DNA from: Leifsonia sp. ALI-44-B
GTDB lineage: Bacteria > Actinomycetota > Actinomycetes > Actinomycetales > Microbacteriaceae
Direction: 5' to 3'
DNA: 64,000 nt
Assembly (NCBI RefSeq): GCF_001984125.1
Contig: NZ_MTQL01000006.1
Span: 1,116,001-1,180,000, forward strand
The position numbers were made by a program, and so were the translations under genes. Positions 8,547-18,361 of the stretch are shown piece after piece; positions within the stretch are counted from its first letter, which is position 1; every line of letters begins with the position of its first letter. The notes under the pieces were generated by a model. That model did no database searches. It saw only the letters and a list, made by a program, of their open reading frames with translations, and was not told the DNA's origin.

Positions 8547-9721
8547 ATGAGCACCACATCGACGACCGATGACACCGCCGACGGCCGCAGCACGTTCGTG
8601 AGCGATCCGAGCATCCGCGTGCACGGCGACACTCTCGCCGACGGCCGCGAGCTGATCTACTTCGACGACGCCGACACCGCGCTCGGCACCGAACGCAAGG
8701 CCGACACCCGCGCCCTCGATCCGCGTCCCGCCACCGCGAGCATGCGCCAAGACCCGCTCACGGGCGAATGGGTGTCCATCGCGGCGGCCCGCCAGAACCG
8801 CGTATTCCTGCCGCCCGCCGAGCTCGACCCGCTCGCGCCCGCCTCGGCGACGAACCCCTCCGAAATCCCCGATATCTACGACGTCGCCGTGTTCGAGAAC
8901 CGCTCACCCTCGTTCGGGCCGCTCCTCGAAGACGACAACGCCCCCCGCGGCGGGGACGATCTCACCCGCATCGAACTCGGCCGCACCCGCACGTCGGTCG
9001 GCCGCTGCGAGGTCGTCTGCTTCAGCCCCGCGTCGACCGGTTCGTTCGGCAGCCTCAACCGCAGCCGGGCCCGCACCGTGATCGAGGCCTGGGCGCAGCG
9101 CACGGATGCCCTGAGCCACAAGCCCGGCATCGCGCAGGTGTTCCCCTTCGAAAACCGTGGCGTCGAGATCGGCGTCACCCTGCACCATCCGCACGGCCAG
9201 ATCTACTCCTACCCCTACGTGACGCCGCGCACCACGCGTCTGCTCGAATCGATCGAGAGCTACGGGCCGACGCTGTTCGCCGACATCCTCGAGTGCGAGC
9301 AGAACGACGAGCGTGTCATTCTGCGCGGCGAGCACTGGACCGCCTACGTGCCGTTCGCCGCCCGCTGGCCCATCGAGGTGCACATGCTGCCGCACCGCCA
9401 CGTGCCCGATTTCGCCGGCACCACCCTCGAGGAGCGCGACGAGCTCGCCGGGCTCTACCTGCGCCTGCTGCGCGGCATCGACGCGCTCTACGACACCCCC
9501 ACGCCTTACATCGCCGCCTGGCACCAGGCGCCCGTGAACGTCGGTCGGGATGACATCCGCCTCATGTTGCAGATCACCTCGCCGCGTCGCGCCGCCGACA
9601 AGCTGAAGTACCTCGCCGGATCGGAAGCCGCCATGGGCGCCTGGATCGGCGACGTCCCACCCGAACAATCCGCCCAGCGCCTGCGCGACGCCGTGGCGAA
9701 GGCCGACCAGGAGAACCCCGT

Positions 9722-9725
<4 letters not shown>
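8547..9725 (+). CDS. galT: Galactose-1-phosphate uridylyltransferase
   Basis: 392 residues. Leloir pathway enzyme exchanging UMP between UDP-glucose and galactose-1-phosphate in the cytosol. The active-site histidine motif is HHPHGQIYSYP near residue 212, and a zinc/nucleotide-binding N-terminal part carries PLTGEWVSIAAARQNR. Family length is usually 340-370; the extra is an N-terminal stretch of some 30 Ser/Thr/Asp-rich residues. Its TGA stop overlaps the galK ATG (ATGA), so the two are coupled. Confidence 0.96.
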
Positions 9726-10972
<1,247 letters not shown>

Positions 10973-11000
10973 CGCCCGGCACGGCGGGAGAAAGTTTCGG

Positions 11001-11183
11001 ATGTCAGAATCGATCGACGACTTCCCGCCGGGAATCGGCAACCCCGCGCGCAACGCGCTCCACAACGCGGGCTATCGACGCCTCGCCGACCTCGTCGGCG
11101 TCCCCACGAGCGACCTCGCCGCCCTCCACGGCGTCGGGCCGAAAGCGCTGCGCCTTCTCACCGAGGCGCTATCGACCGATTAG
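11001..11183 (+). CDS. Small helix-hairpin-helix DNA-binding protein
   Basis: 60 residues consisting essentially of a single helix-hairpin-helix unit: a first helix (ARNALHNAGYRRLADLVG) and a second hairpin LHGVGPKALRLLTEAL with the Gly-Val-Gly turn that contacts the DNA backbone in this family. Similar stand-alone HhH proteins occur in actinobacteria, function unknown. It follows galK by 28 bases with a GGGAGAAAG ribosome site and is probably transcribed with it; a strong terminator follows. Confidence 0.85.
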   Translation: MSESIDDFPPGIGNPARNALHNAGYRRLADLVGVPTSDLAALHGVGPKALRLLTEALSTD

Positions 11184-11244
11184 CCGCTGTCCACGTCGCC
11201 GGGCGCCCCGGCGCAGACACAAGCGCCCGAACCTAAGCACGTAG

Positions 11245-11273
11245 AAGGCCCGGACACAGGATGTCCGGGCCTT
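11245..11273. terminator. Bidirectional hairpin terminator
   Basis: AAGGCCCGGACA (11245-11256) pairs perfectly with TGTCCGGGCCTT (11262-11273) around a five-base loop, between the convergent HhH gene and folD. Confidence 0.92.
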
Positions 11274-11306
11274 TCGCGTGCGGCGGCGGGCCGCCGTTCA
11301 ACACTC

Positions 11307-12191
11307 TCAGCGGCGCGCGTTGCGCTCCGCGGCTTGCACCACGTTGGAGACGAGCAGCGCGCGCGTCATGGGCCCGACGCCACCCGGGTTGGGCGACAGG
11401 TGACCCGCGACATCCCAGACGCCCGGGTCGATATCGCCGGCCAGCTTGGCCTTACCGCTCTCGGTCGTGCCCACGCGGGTGACGCCCACGTCGAGCACGG
11501 CCGCGCCCGGCTTCACCCAGTCGGGCTTCACGAGGTGCGGCACGCCCACCGCGGCCACGACGACGTCGGCCCGGCGCACCTCGGCGGCCAGGTCGACCGT
11601 GCGCGAGTGCGTAAGCGTGACGGTGGCATCGACACCCTTGCGCGTGAGGAGCAGCCCGAGCGGGCGCCCGACCGTGAGCCCGCGGCCCACGACCGTGACG
11701 TGCTTGCCCGCGAGCGGCACGTCGTAGCGTTTCAGCAGCTCGACGATTCCGGCGGGCGTGCACGGCAGCGGCGAGGTCAGCTCGCCCTCGACGCCCAGCA
11801 CGAGGCGCCCGAGGTTGGTCGGGTGCAGGCCGTCGGCGTCCTTATCGGGGTCGATGAGCTCGAGCATCTCGTTCTCGTCGATGCCCGCAGGCAACGGCAG
11901 CTGCACGATGTAGCCCGTCACCTCGGGGGCCGCGTTGAGGTCGGCGATGGCGGCGCGGATGTCGGCTGCCGACGCGGTGCTCGGCAGGTCGACGCGCACC
12001 GACTCGATGCCCACTTCGGCACAGTCGCGGTGTTTGCCGGCTACGTAGGAGCGCGAGCCCGGGTCGTCGCCGACGAGCAGCGTGCCGAGTCCGGCGAGCT
12101 TGCCCGAAGCCCGCAGCACGTCGATGCGCTCGCGCAGCTCGGATTTGATGGCCGTTGCGGTGGCGACGCCATCCAGTGTGATCGCGGTCAC
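11307..12191 (-). CDS. folD: Bifunctional methylene-THF dehydrogenase/cyclohydrolase FolD
   Basis: 294 residues. Interconverts 5,10-methylene-THF and 10-formyl-THF with NADP+, linking serine-derived carbon to purine synthesis. Family marks: [18 protein letters not shown] with the catalytic Lys near residue 53, [12 protein letters not shown] near residue 90, [11 protein letters not shown] near 115, TPAGIVELL, and the Rossmann segment [16 protein letters not shown]; it ends [16 protein letters not shown]. The GTG at 12191 is eight bases after the glyA stop and gives the expected family length; upstream frame is noncoding. Confidence 0.96.
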   Translation of the reverse strand: MTAITLDGVATATAIKSELRERIDVLRASGKLAGLGTLLVGDDPGSRSYVAGKHRDCAEVGIESVRVDLPSTASAADIRAAIADLNAAPEVTGYIVQLPLPAGIDENEMLELIDPDKDADGLHPTNLGRLVLGVEGELTSPLPCTPAGIVELLKRYDVPLAGKHVTVVGRGLTVGRPLGLLLTRKGVDATVTLTHSRTVDLAAEVRRADVVVAAVGVPHLVKPDWVKPGAAVLDVGVTRVGTTESGKAKLAGDIDPGVWDVAGHLSPNPGGVGPMTRALLVSNVVQAAERNARR

Positions 12192-12199
12192 GGCGGCGC

Positions 12200-13471
12200 C
12201 TACTGCTCGAGGCCCGGGTAGAGCGGGAACGCGTCGGTCAGCGTCTTGACGCGCGCACGCAGGGACGGCAGGTCGGCGTCGGGGCGCAGGGCCGCGGCGA
12301 TGACATCCGACACCTCGGTGAACTCGGCGTCGCCGAAACCGCGCGTGGCGAGGGCGGGCGTGCCGATGCGCAGGCCCGACGTGACCATGGGCGGGCGCGG
12401 GTCGAAGGGAACCGAGTTGCGGTTGACCGTGATGCCCACCTCGTGCAGGGCGTCTTCGGCCTGTTTGCCGTCGAGGGGCGAGGTGCGCAGGTCGGCGAGC
12501 ACCAGGTGCACATCGGTGCCGCCCGTCAGCACGTCGACGCCGGCCTCGCGTGAGTCGTCGGCGGTGAGGCGGTCGGCGAGGATGGCGGCGCCGCGCAGGG
12601 TGCGCTCCTGGCGGTCGACGAACTCGGGCTGCGCCGCGAGCAGGAAGGACGTGGCCTTGGCCGCGATGACGTGCATGAGCGGCCCGCCCTGCTGGCCGGG
12701 GAACACGTTGCTGTTGAGCTTCTTGGCGATATCGGCGTCGTTCGACAGGATGAAGCCCGAGCGCGGGCCGCCGATGGTCTTGTGCACGGTGGACGACACG
12801 ACGTCGGCGAAGGGCACGGGCGACGGGTGCAGACCCGCGGCGACGAGGCCGGCGAAGTGCGCCATGTCGACCCAGAGCTTGGCGCCCACCTCGTCGGCGA
12901 TGGCGCGGAAGGCGGCGAAGTCGAGCTGACGCGGGTAGGCCGACCAGCCGGCGATGATGACCTGCGGCTTGTGCTCGAGCGCCTTCTCGCGCACGACGTT
13001 CATGTCGACGAGGAAGGTCTCGGGGTCGACGCCGTAGGAGACGGCGTTGTAGAGCTTGCCCGAGAAGTTGAGCTTCATGCCGTGGGTGAGGTGCCCACCG
13101 TGGGACAGCTCGAGGCCCAGGATGGTGTCGCCCGGCGTGGCGATGGCGCTCAGCACGGCGGCGTTGGCCGACGCACCCGAGTGCGGCTGCACGTTGGCGA
13201 AGTTGGCGCCGAACAGGCTCTTGGCGCGCTCGATGGCGAGGCTCTCGGCGATGTCGACGTATTCGCAGCCGCCGTAGTAGCGACGCCCGGGGTAGCCCTC
13301 GGCGTATTTGTTGGTGAGAACCGAACCCTGGGCCTGCAGGATGGCGCGGGGAACGAAGTTCTCGCTCGCGATCATCTCGAGGTAGTCGCGCTGGCGACCC
13401 AGTTCGAGCTCGAGGACTTCGGCAATCTGAGGATCGACCTCGGCCAGGGGGGCGTTGAAGGTGGAAGACAA
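12200..13471 (-). CDS. glyA: Serine hydroxymethyltransferase
   Basis: 423 residues. PLP enzyme making glycine and 5,10-methylene-THF from serine. The PLP lysine lies in [14 protein letters not shown] near residue 229, with SGASANAAV near 97 and HFAGLVAAG near 205. The start is TTG at 13471 behind AAGGAG at good spacing; it yields the usual N-terminus ahead of MIASENF. First gene of glyA-folD, whose leader carries a probable ZTP riboswitch. Confidence 0.96.
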   Translation of the reverse strand: MSSTFNAPLAEVDPQIAEVLELELGRQRDYLEMIASENFVPRAILQAQGSVLTNKYAEGYPGRRYYGGCEYVDIAESLAIERAKSLFGANFANVQPHSGASANAAVLSAIATPGDTILGLELSHGGHLTHGMKLNFSGKLYNAVSYGVDPETFLVDMNVVREKALEHKPQVIIAGWSAYPRQLDFAAFRAIADEVGAKLWVDMAHFAGLVAAGLHPSPVPFADVVSSTVHKTIGGPRSGFILSNDADIAKKLNSNVFPGQQGGPLMHVIAAKATSFLLAAQPEFVDRQERTLRGAAILADRLTADDSREAGVDVLTGGTDVHLVLADLRTSPLDGKQAEDALHEVGITVNRNSVPFDPRPPMVTSGLRIGTPALATRGFGDAEFTEVSDVIAAALRPDADLPSLRARVKTLTDAFPLYPGLEQ

Positions 13472-13520
13472 AACTGGCTCCTTTTAGACACAGTTGACGG
13501 AACAATCGGTTCTCGTATCG

Positions 13521-13623
13521 GCCCAGGCGTGCGGCCGAATCCGTGTCAGTCGCTCCCCGATGGTAACCATCTCGGGCGGATGCGCCAGCTGCTCACGATC
13601 CGTCACTACGCCAGTTGCGACCC
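13521..13623 (-). promoter_or_regulatory. Probable ZTP (pfl) riboswitch in the glyA-folD leader
   Basis: Reading the minus strand, the leader starts GGGTCGCAACTGGCG, continues with ATCGGGGAGCGAC and ends with CGCACGCCTGGGC, which I recognise as the conserved blocks of the ZTP/pfl aptamer. GTCGC near the 5' end can pair with GCGAC after the GGGGA block, and GATGG-TTA-CCATC forms an internal hairpin. A -10 element TATGCT (13628-13633) places the transcript start right at the first block. glyA and folD are established members of the ZTP regulon, where high ZTP signals 10-formyl-THF shortage. About 50 bases separate the aptamer from the TTG start. A covariance-model search was not possible here. 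Confidence 0.75.
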
Positions 13624-13656
13624 GTCCAGCATAGCAGCGGCGGCCCGGTCGAACGC

Positions 13657-13662
13657 TAGTGT
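13657..13662 (+). promoter_or_regulatory. -10 element TAGTGT of nagA, leaderless start
   Basis: TAGTGT ends seven bases before the GTG start at 13670. It lies about 25 bp from the divergent glyA -10, so the two promoters interleave. Confidence 0.65.
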
Positions 13663-13669
13663 TGCCAGC

Positions 13670-14827
13670 GTGAACGCCTTGCCCACGATCATCCATTCGG
13701 CCACCCTCATCGACCACGCGCGCCGGGTCACCGACGCTTGGGTGTGCCTCGACGGCGGCCTCGTGACGCACGCCGGGCGGGGCGACGGATGGCGTGAGCT
13801 GAGCGCCGCGCCCACGGCCGATGTGGTCGACGCCACCGGCCTCTTCCTCACCCCCGGCTTCATCGACCTGCACGCACACGGTGGCAACGGCGCGGCGTTC
13901 GACGACGGTGCGGATGCCATCTCCCGCGCGCTCCTGGTGCACCGCCGTTCGGGCACGACCCGTTCGGTGCTGTCGCTCGTCACGGCCTCGATCGAGGACC
14001 TCGCCGCCCGCGTGGCCGGGATCGCGCGGCTCGCGGCATCCGACCCGGCCATTCTGGGCTCGCACCTCGAGGGCCCTTTTCTCGACCCGGGGCACAAGGG
14101 CGCGCACACCGAGTCGCTGCTGCGACCCGCGGATGCCTCGAGCATCGAGCACCTGATCGAGGCGGCCGCCGGCACCCTGCGTCAGGTGACCATCGCCCCC
14201 GAGCGCCCGGGAGCGCACGACGCCATCGCCCGGTTCACGGAGTCGGGTGCGCGCGTGGCGGTCGGGCACACCGATGCCGACTACGACCAGACGCGCGCGG
14301 CGTTCGACGCGGGGGCCAGCATCCTGACCCACACGTTCAATGCCATGCACGGCTTGCAGCACCGCTCCCCCGGGCCTGTCGCGGCCGCGTTCGACGATGA
14401 GCGCGTGACGCTCGAGCTCATCGCCGACGGGGTGCACGTGCATCCGCGCATGTTGCGGCTGGCGTTCGACGAGGCGCCCGGCCGGGTGGCGCTCGTGACC
14501 GACGCGATGGCGGCGGCGGGTGCGGCCGACGGACGGTACTCGCTGGGCGGCCTGGCCGTCGATGTGCGCGACGGTGTGGCGCGGCTGGCCGACGGGGGCG
14601 CGATCGCCGGGTCGACGCTCACGCAGGACGAGGCGTTGCGGGTCATGACACGTGACGCGGGTGTTGCCCTCGAGGTGGCCGTCGAGGCCCTGACGACGAC
14701 CCCAGCTCGTGCCCTGGGCCGCGAAAACGACCTCGGTCACCTGAGCGTCGGGTTTGCGGCCGACGCCGTGCTGCTCGACGAGTCGCTGCACGTGTCGGCC
14801 ATCTGGGTAGCGGGCACCCGCGTCTGA
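13670..14827 (+). CDS. nagA: N-acetylglucosamine-6-phosphate deacetylase
   Basis: 385 residues of the amidohydrolase fold; converts GlcNAc-6-P to glucosamine-6-P and acetate. Metal and active-site motifs: FIDLHAHGG (His-x-His) near residue 68, GSHLEGPFL near 129 (metal Glu), VGHTDADY near 203, HTFNAM near 224, DGVHVHP near 256 and VTDAM near 279 (catalytic Asp). Start at GTG 13670 is supported by a -10 element seven bases upstream. It is unlinked from nagB (27.9 kb) in this window but supplies the step between the ROK kinase and NagB. Confidence 0.95.
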   Translation: MNALPTIIHSATLIDHARRVTDAWVCLDGGLVTHAGRGDGWRELSAAPTADVVDATGLFLTPGFIDLHAHGGNGAAFDDGADAISRALLVHRRSGTTRSVLSLVTASIEDLAARVAGIARLAASDPAILGSHLEGPFLDPGHKGAHTESLLRPADASSIEHLIEAAAGTLRQVTIAPERPGAHDAIARFTESGARVAVGHTDADYDQTRAAFDAGASILTHTFNAMHGLQHRSPGPVAAAFDDERVTLELIADGVHVHPRMLRLAFDEAPGRVALVTDAMAAAGAADGRYSLGGLAVDVRDGVARLADGGAIAGSTLTQDEALRVMTRDAGVALEVAVEALTTTPARALGRENDLGHLSVGFAADAVLLDESLHVSAIWVAGTRV

Positions 14828-14912
14828 CCTCGGCGACCTGAGCAGCCGAGCACACCCGCGCCCGACAAGATCGCCGCCGGGCCAGATCGGCGTCCGGCGA
14901 CATCGCCCCCTG

Positions 14913-15389
14913 CTACGGCTGCTGCAGGTCTTCCCGCCGGAGCAGGTCGTCGCGGATAAGCAGGTCGTGGCGCACGTGATGCGTGCGATACGCGGCACGG
15001 GCGACCATGTGAGCCGAGATGGGCGCCGTCAGCGACTGAAACAGGATGATGGCGATGGCGAGCGTGATATTGCCGACCGTGGGGGTCGAGACCGCGACAT
15101 CCGCCGTGATGGCGAGCAGGCCGAGCACCTGCGGCTTCGTCGCGGCGTGCAGACGCGACAGCACGTCGGGGAAACGCAGGAGACCCACTCCGGCCGCGAA
15201 ACACATGATGGCGCCGATCATGACCAGCAGCACCGTGAAGGTGTCGCGGATGGGATCGCCACTGAATTCGGGCATGCGCGGCGTGATCTCGGGCACGGCG
15301 CTCGTGGCGGCGCCGGTCGCGTCAAGCGATACGGCCTGCGTCGCGGCCGCGGCGGCGACGGCGACGGCGACGGACGTCACGCCGATCAT
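14913..15389 (-). CDS. mnhG: Na+/H+ antiporter subunit G (Mrp/Mnh)
   Basis: 158 residues, last gene of the Mrp operon. Three membrane helices: the third-of-protein segment DTFTVLLVMIGAIMCFAAGVGLLRFPD contains the family's GLLRFPDVLSRLHAATK motif, followed by a helix around NITLAIAIILFQSLTAPISAHM. The first ATG overlaps the mnhF stop. An N-terminal hydrophobic Ala/Val stretch of about 45 residues before the core is longer than usual and may act as a signal-like segment. Downstream of the stop, minus-strand units beginning CGATGT/CGATCT recur at 16-base intervals. Confidence 0.9.
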   Translation of the reverse strand: MIGVTSVAVAVAAAAATQAVSLDATGAATSAVPEITPRMPEFSGDPIRDTFTVLLVMIGAIMCFAAGVGLLRFPDVLSRLHAATKPQVLGLLAITADVAVSTPTVGNITLAIAIILFQSLTAPISAHMVARAAYRTHHVRHDLLIRDDLLRREDLQQP

Positions 15390-15649
15390 GCGTCGTCCTG
15401 CTTCGCCATGAATCGCGCAACGCTGATCGACCCGAGCACCGCGAACATCGCGAGGGCCAGCAGCACGGGCAGGTTGTCGGCGTGATGGTTGAGCGCCATC
15501 TCGGCTCCCAGCGCGCACATCACGGTGGCGACGAGCACATCCGAGGCGATCACCCGGTCGAGCAGGCTGGGCCCCTTGATGATGCGGTAGACGGCGGCGA
15601 GCGCGCCGGCCCCGAAGAGCACGGTGATCACGATGACGACGGCGAGCAT
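15386..15649 (-). CDS. mnhF: Na+/H+ antiporter subunit F (Mrp/Mnh)
   Basis: 87 residues, three membrane helices. The conserved GPSLLDRVIASDVL motif lies at residues 25-39, with the Asp required in characterised MrpF proteins. Start and stop both overlap the neighbours (TGATG with mnhE, ATGA with mnhG), so translation is coupled. Part of the membrane complex exchanging external H+ for internal Na+. Confidence 0.93.
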   Translation of the reverse strand: MLAVVIVITVLFGAGALAAVYRIIKGPSLLDRVIASDVLVATVMCALGAEMALNHHADNLPVLLALAMFAVLGSISVARFMAKQDDA

Positions 15650-16302
15650 CAGCTGTTCCCTTCTGTCGCACTCGACCCGGACGCGGACCCGGAATCGGTC
15701 TGGGCGTCGGGCCGGGCACGGGCGGTCGGTGTCGCACCCGCGTCGCGCGCACTCACGCGGTCGACGTCGTCCCGCGACCCGAAGGCCATGACGAGTCGCC
15801 GCTCGGTGCCGAGCGCCTCGCTGAGGACGCGTTCGACATCCGCTTCGTCGTGGGTGTCGAGCGAGTGCAGGTAGAGCACCGAGTTGGCGCGGTCGAGGTC
15901 GACCACGATCGAACCGGGCACGAGCGAGATGGCCTCGGCCGTGGCCGACATGATGAGGTCGGAGCGCGTGGACAGCGGCACCTCGATGATGGCGTTACTG
16001 GGCGTATAGGTGGGTTTGGTCACGAGCCACGTGATCTGCGCCGAGGCGCGCACGATGTCGACGACGAGCCGGCCGAAGAAGTAGGCGGCCCAGAGCACGT
16101 TGACACGGCCCGAGAGTTGCACGGCGGGCAGGTAGAACACGAGGGAGACGAGCACGGCGAGAGCGATGCCCGTGACGATGGTGAGGACATCCGCTTTGCC
16201 CCAGAGGAGGCACCACAGCACGACGAGGCCGAGCAGGAGCGTGATCTGGCTGACGATCGAGCGTGTGGGGCCGGAGTTCGATCCGGCGTTCGAGGAGCTC
16301 AT
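15649..16302 (-). CDS. mnhE: Na+/H+ antiporter subunit E (Mrp/Mnh)
   Basis: 217 residues. Two or three N-terminal helices (ITLLLGLVVLWCLLWG and ADVLTIVTGIALAVLVSLVFYLP), then the soluble MrpE domain with RSDLIMSATAEAISLVPGSIVVDLD and YLHSLD. The last 40 residues are Asp/Ser/Ala-rich and disordered in character. The ATG overlaps the mnhD stop. Confidence 0.92.
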   Translation of the reverse strand: MSSSNAGSNSGPTRSIVSQITLLLGLVVLWCLLWGKADVLTIVTGIALAVLVSLVFYLPAVQLSGRVNVLWAAYFFGRLVVDIVRASAQITWLVTKPTYTPSNAIIEVPLSTRSDLIMSATAEAISLVPGSIVVDLDRANSVLYLHSLDTHDEADVERVLSEALGTERRLVMAFGSRDDVDRVSARDAGATPTARARPDAQTDSGSASGSSATEGNS

Positions 16303-17858
16303 TCCACACCTCCCGGGAATACGGCGTCGACGTAGTTCGAGTGGTTCTCGTTGGCCACGGCCGCGCGGTTGGCGAGGTCGAAGAGCGGCCCGGCGAAGAC
16401 CGTGAGCGACAGGCTCAGCAGCACCATGCCCGTCGTGGCGGCGATCATGAGGCGCGGCGTGTGCTTGCGGTCGATCTCTCCGGCGTCGTCGGGGTTCTCG
16501 GCGAGCGACTGGATGAGCGGCGACTCGTAGTCCTTGACCTCGTCCTTGCGGCGCCAGAAGCCCATGTTCCAGACGCGCATGAGGGCGTAGAGGGTGAGGA
16601 GCGATGTTGCCGCGCCGGCGCCGATCAGAATCCAGGCCAGCGGGTCGTTCAGCTGCACACCCGCCTGGAAGAGCCCGACCTTGCCGAGGAAGCCCGAGAA
16701 TGGCGGGATGCCGCCCAGGTTCATGGCACCGATGAAGAAGAGGATGGCCACGAACGGGGATGCCTTGAGCATGCCGCCCAACCGCGAGATGGATGCCGTG
16801 CCGCCGATGCGTTCGACGAGCCCGATGGCCAGGAACAACGTGGTCTGCACGATGATGTGGTGCACCACGTAGTAGATGGTGGCCGTCATGCCCAGCTCGG
16901 AGCCGACCGCGATGCCGAAGATCATGTAGCCGATGTGACTCACGAGCGTGAACGACAGCAGACGCTTGATATCGGCCTGGGCGAGCGCGCCGAAGATGCC
17001 GATGAGCAGCGTGAAGAACGCGACCACCATCAAGGGCACGGCGAGCGGCACATCCGTGAAGAGCACGGTGTCGGTGCGGATGATCGCGTACACACCCACC
17101 TTGGTGAGCAATCCGGCGAACACGGCGGTGACGGGTGCGGGCGCCGTGGGATAGGAGTCCGGCAGCCAGAACGACACCGGGAACACGGCGGCCTTCACGG
17201 CAAAGCCCAGCAGCAGCGCGCAACACAGGATGAGCTGCACATCGGGTGGCAGGTCGCGCACGCGTTCGGCGATGAGCGCGATCGTGACCGTGCCGGTTGC
17301 GCCGTAGATGAGCGCAATGGAGGCCAGGAACAGCAGCGACGACATCAGGCTGATCACGATGTAAGTGACGCCGGCTCGGATGCGGGCGCCCGTTCCCCCG
17401 AGCGTCAGCAGCACGTAGCTCGCCGCCAGCAGCATCTCGAAGCCCACGTACATGTTGAACAGGTCGCCCGCCACGAAGGCGTCGAACAGGCCGGCCGCCA
17501 GCACGAGATAGGTGGGGTGGAAGATCGACACGGGCGTCTCGTCGTGGTTGTCGGCCACGCCCTGCCCGATCGAGAAGATGAGCACGCCCAGCAGCATGAG
17601 CGCCGAGACGAGCAGCATGATGGCCGAGAGCCGGTCTACGACGAGCACGATGCCCCACGGCGGCTGCCAGGCCCCCACGTTGACCACGACCGTGCCGTGC
17701 GTGTCGACCCAGACGAGCAGCATGGCGCTGATGATGGTCACGGCCGTGAGCGCGAGCGAGCTGATGGCGATCTGGATGCGCGGGCGGTGCCCGAAGATGA
17801 GCGCGATCGCCGCCCCCAGCAGCGGGATCGTGACGACGAGAGGGACCAGGGCGTTCAT
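16299..17858 (-). CDS. mnhD: Na+/H+ antiporter subunit D (Mrp/Mnh)
   Basis: 519 residues, about 14 membrane helices, homologous to complex I antiporter-like subunits (NuoM/N). Conserved proton-channel features include the LFNMYVGFEMLL Glu (helix 5 type) near residue 138, the AVFPVSFWLPDSYPTAPAPVTA Lys/Asp-Pro region near 220, and the LLSFTLVSHIGYM segment near 305. Overlaps mnhC and mnhE by four bases each. Confidence 0.95.
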   Translation of the reverse strand: MNALVPLVVTIPLLGAAIALIFGHRPRIQIAISSLALTAVTIISAMLLVWVDTHGTVVVNVGAWQPPWGIVLVVDRLSAIMLLVSALMLLGVLIFSIGQGVADNHDETPVSIFHPTYLVLAAGLFDAFVAGDLFNMYVGFEMLLAASYVLLTLGGTGARIRAGVTYIVISLMSSLLFLASIALIYGATGTVTIALIAERVRDLPPDVQLILCCALLLGFAVKAAVFPVSFWLPDSYPTAPAPVTAVFAGLLTKVGVYAIIRTDTVLFTDVPLAVPLMVVAFFTLLIGIFGALAQADIKRLLSFTLVSHIGYMIFGIAVGSELGMTATIYYVVHHIIVQTTLFLAIGLVERIGGTASISRLGGMLKASPFVAILFFIGAMNLGGIPPFSGFLGKVGLFQAGVQLNDPLAWILIGAGAATSLLTLYALMRVWNMGFWRRKDEVKDYESPLIQSLAENPDDAGEIDRKHTPRLMIAATTGMVLLSLSLTVFAGPLFDLANRAAVANENHSNYVDAVFPGGVE

Positions 17859-18361
17859 CGGCGCTCCTTCTCTCGTGCCTCGGGGTCGTCCTCGATGGGA
17901 CCTGAATCGCTGTCGCTGTCGCCGTGTTCGTTCGACGCGTCGAGCACCTGTTGAATGGCGAGATCGTCTTCGTCGACGGCCGCGAAGGCCGCCTCGGTCG
18001 AGGCCTCGGTCTCACCCGCGTGTTCGTCGGTGAGCGTGTCGCCCTCGTCGCCCAGCTGGGCCAGCCACCACGAGCGGTAGACGAGCGCCAGGATGAAGGC
18101 GACGACGCCGAAGTTGATCACGATGGCCGTGAGCATGAGCACCTGCGGCACCGGGTCGACCATGTTCTCGTCGGCGGCCGTGCCCGTGACGATGGGCGCG
18201 CTGCCGCTCGGGCCGCTCATCAAGAAGATGAGGATATTGGTGGCGTTGCCGACCAGCAGGAAGCCGATCAAGAGGCGCGTCAGGCTGCGTTCGAGCATGA
18301 CGTAGATGCCCGTTCCGTACATGACGGCCATCAGCACGACGAGGGTGAGCGAAGCGGTCAC
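17855..18361 (-). CDS. mnhC: Na+/H+ antiporter subunit C (Mrp/Mnh)
   Basis: 168 residues. Three helices of the NuoK-like fold: LTLVVLMAVMYGTGIYVMLERSL, RLLIGFLLVGNATNILIFL and DPVPQVLMLTAIVINFGVVAFILALVYR, carrying the family's DPvPQaLvLTAIVI block. The GTG at 18361 overlaps the mnhA stop (GTGA). The C-terminal 55 residues are acidic and low in complexity (Asp/Glu/Ser), a cytoplasmic tail absent from typical 110-residue MrpC proteins. Confidence 0.93.
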   Translation of the reverse strand: MTASLTLVVLMAVMYGTGIYVMLERSLTRLLIGFLLVGNATNILIFLMSGPSGSAPIVTGTAADENMVDPVPQVLMLTAIVINFGVVAFILALVYRSWWLAQLGDEGDTLTDEHAGETEASTEAAFAAVDEDDLAIQQVLDASNEHGDSDSDSGPIEDDPEAREKERR

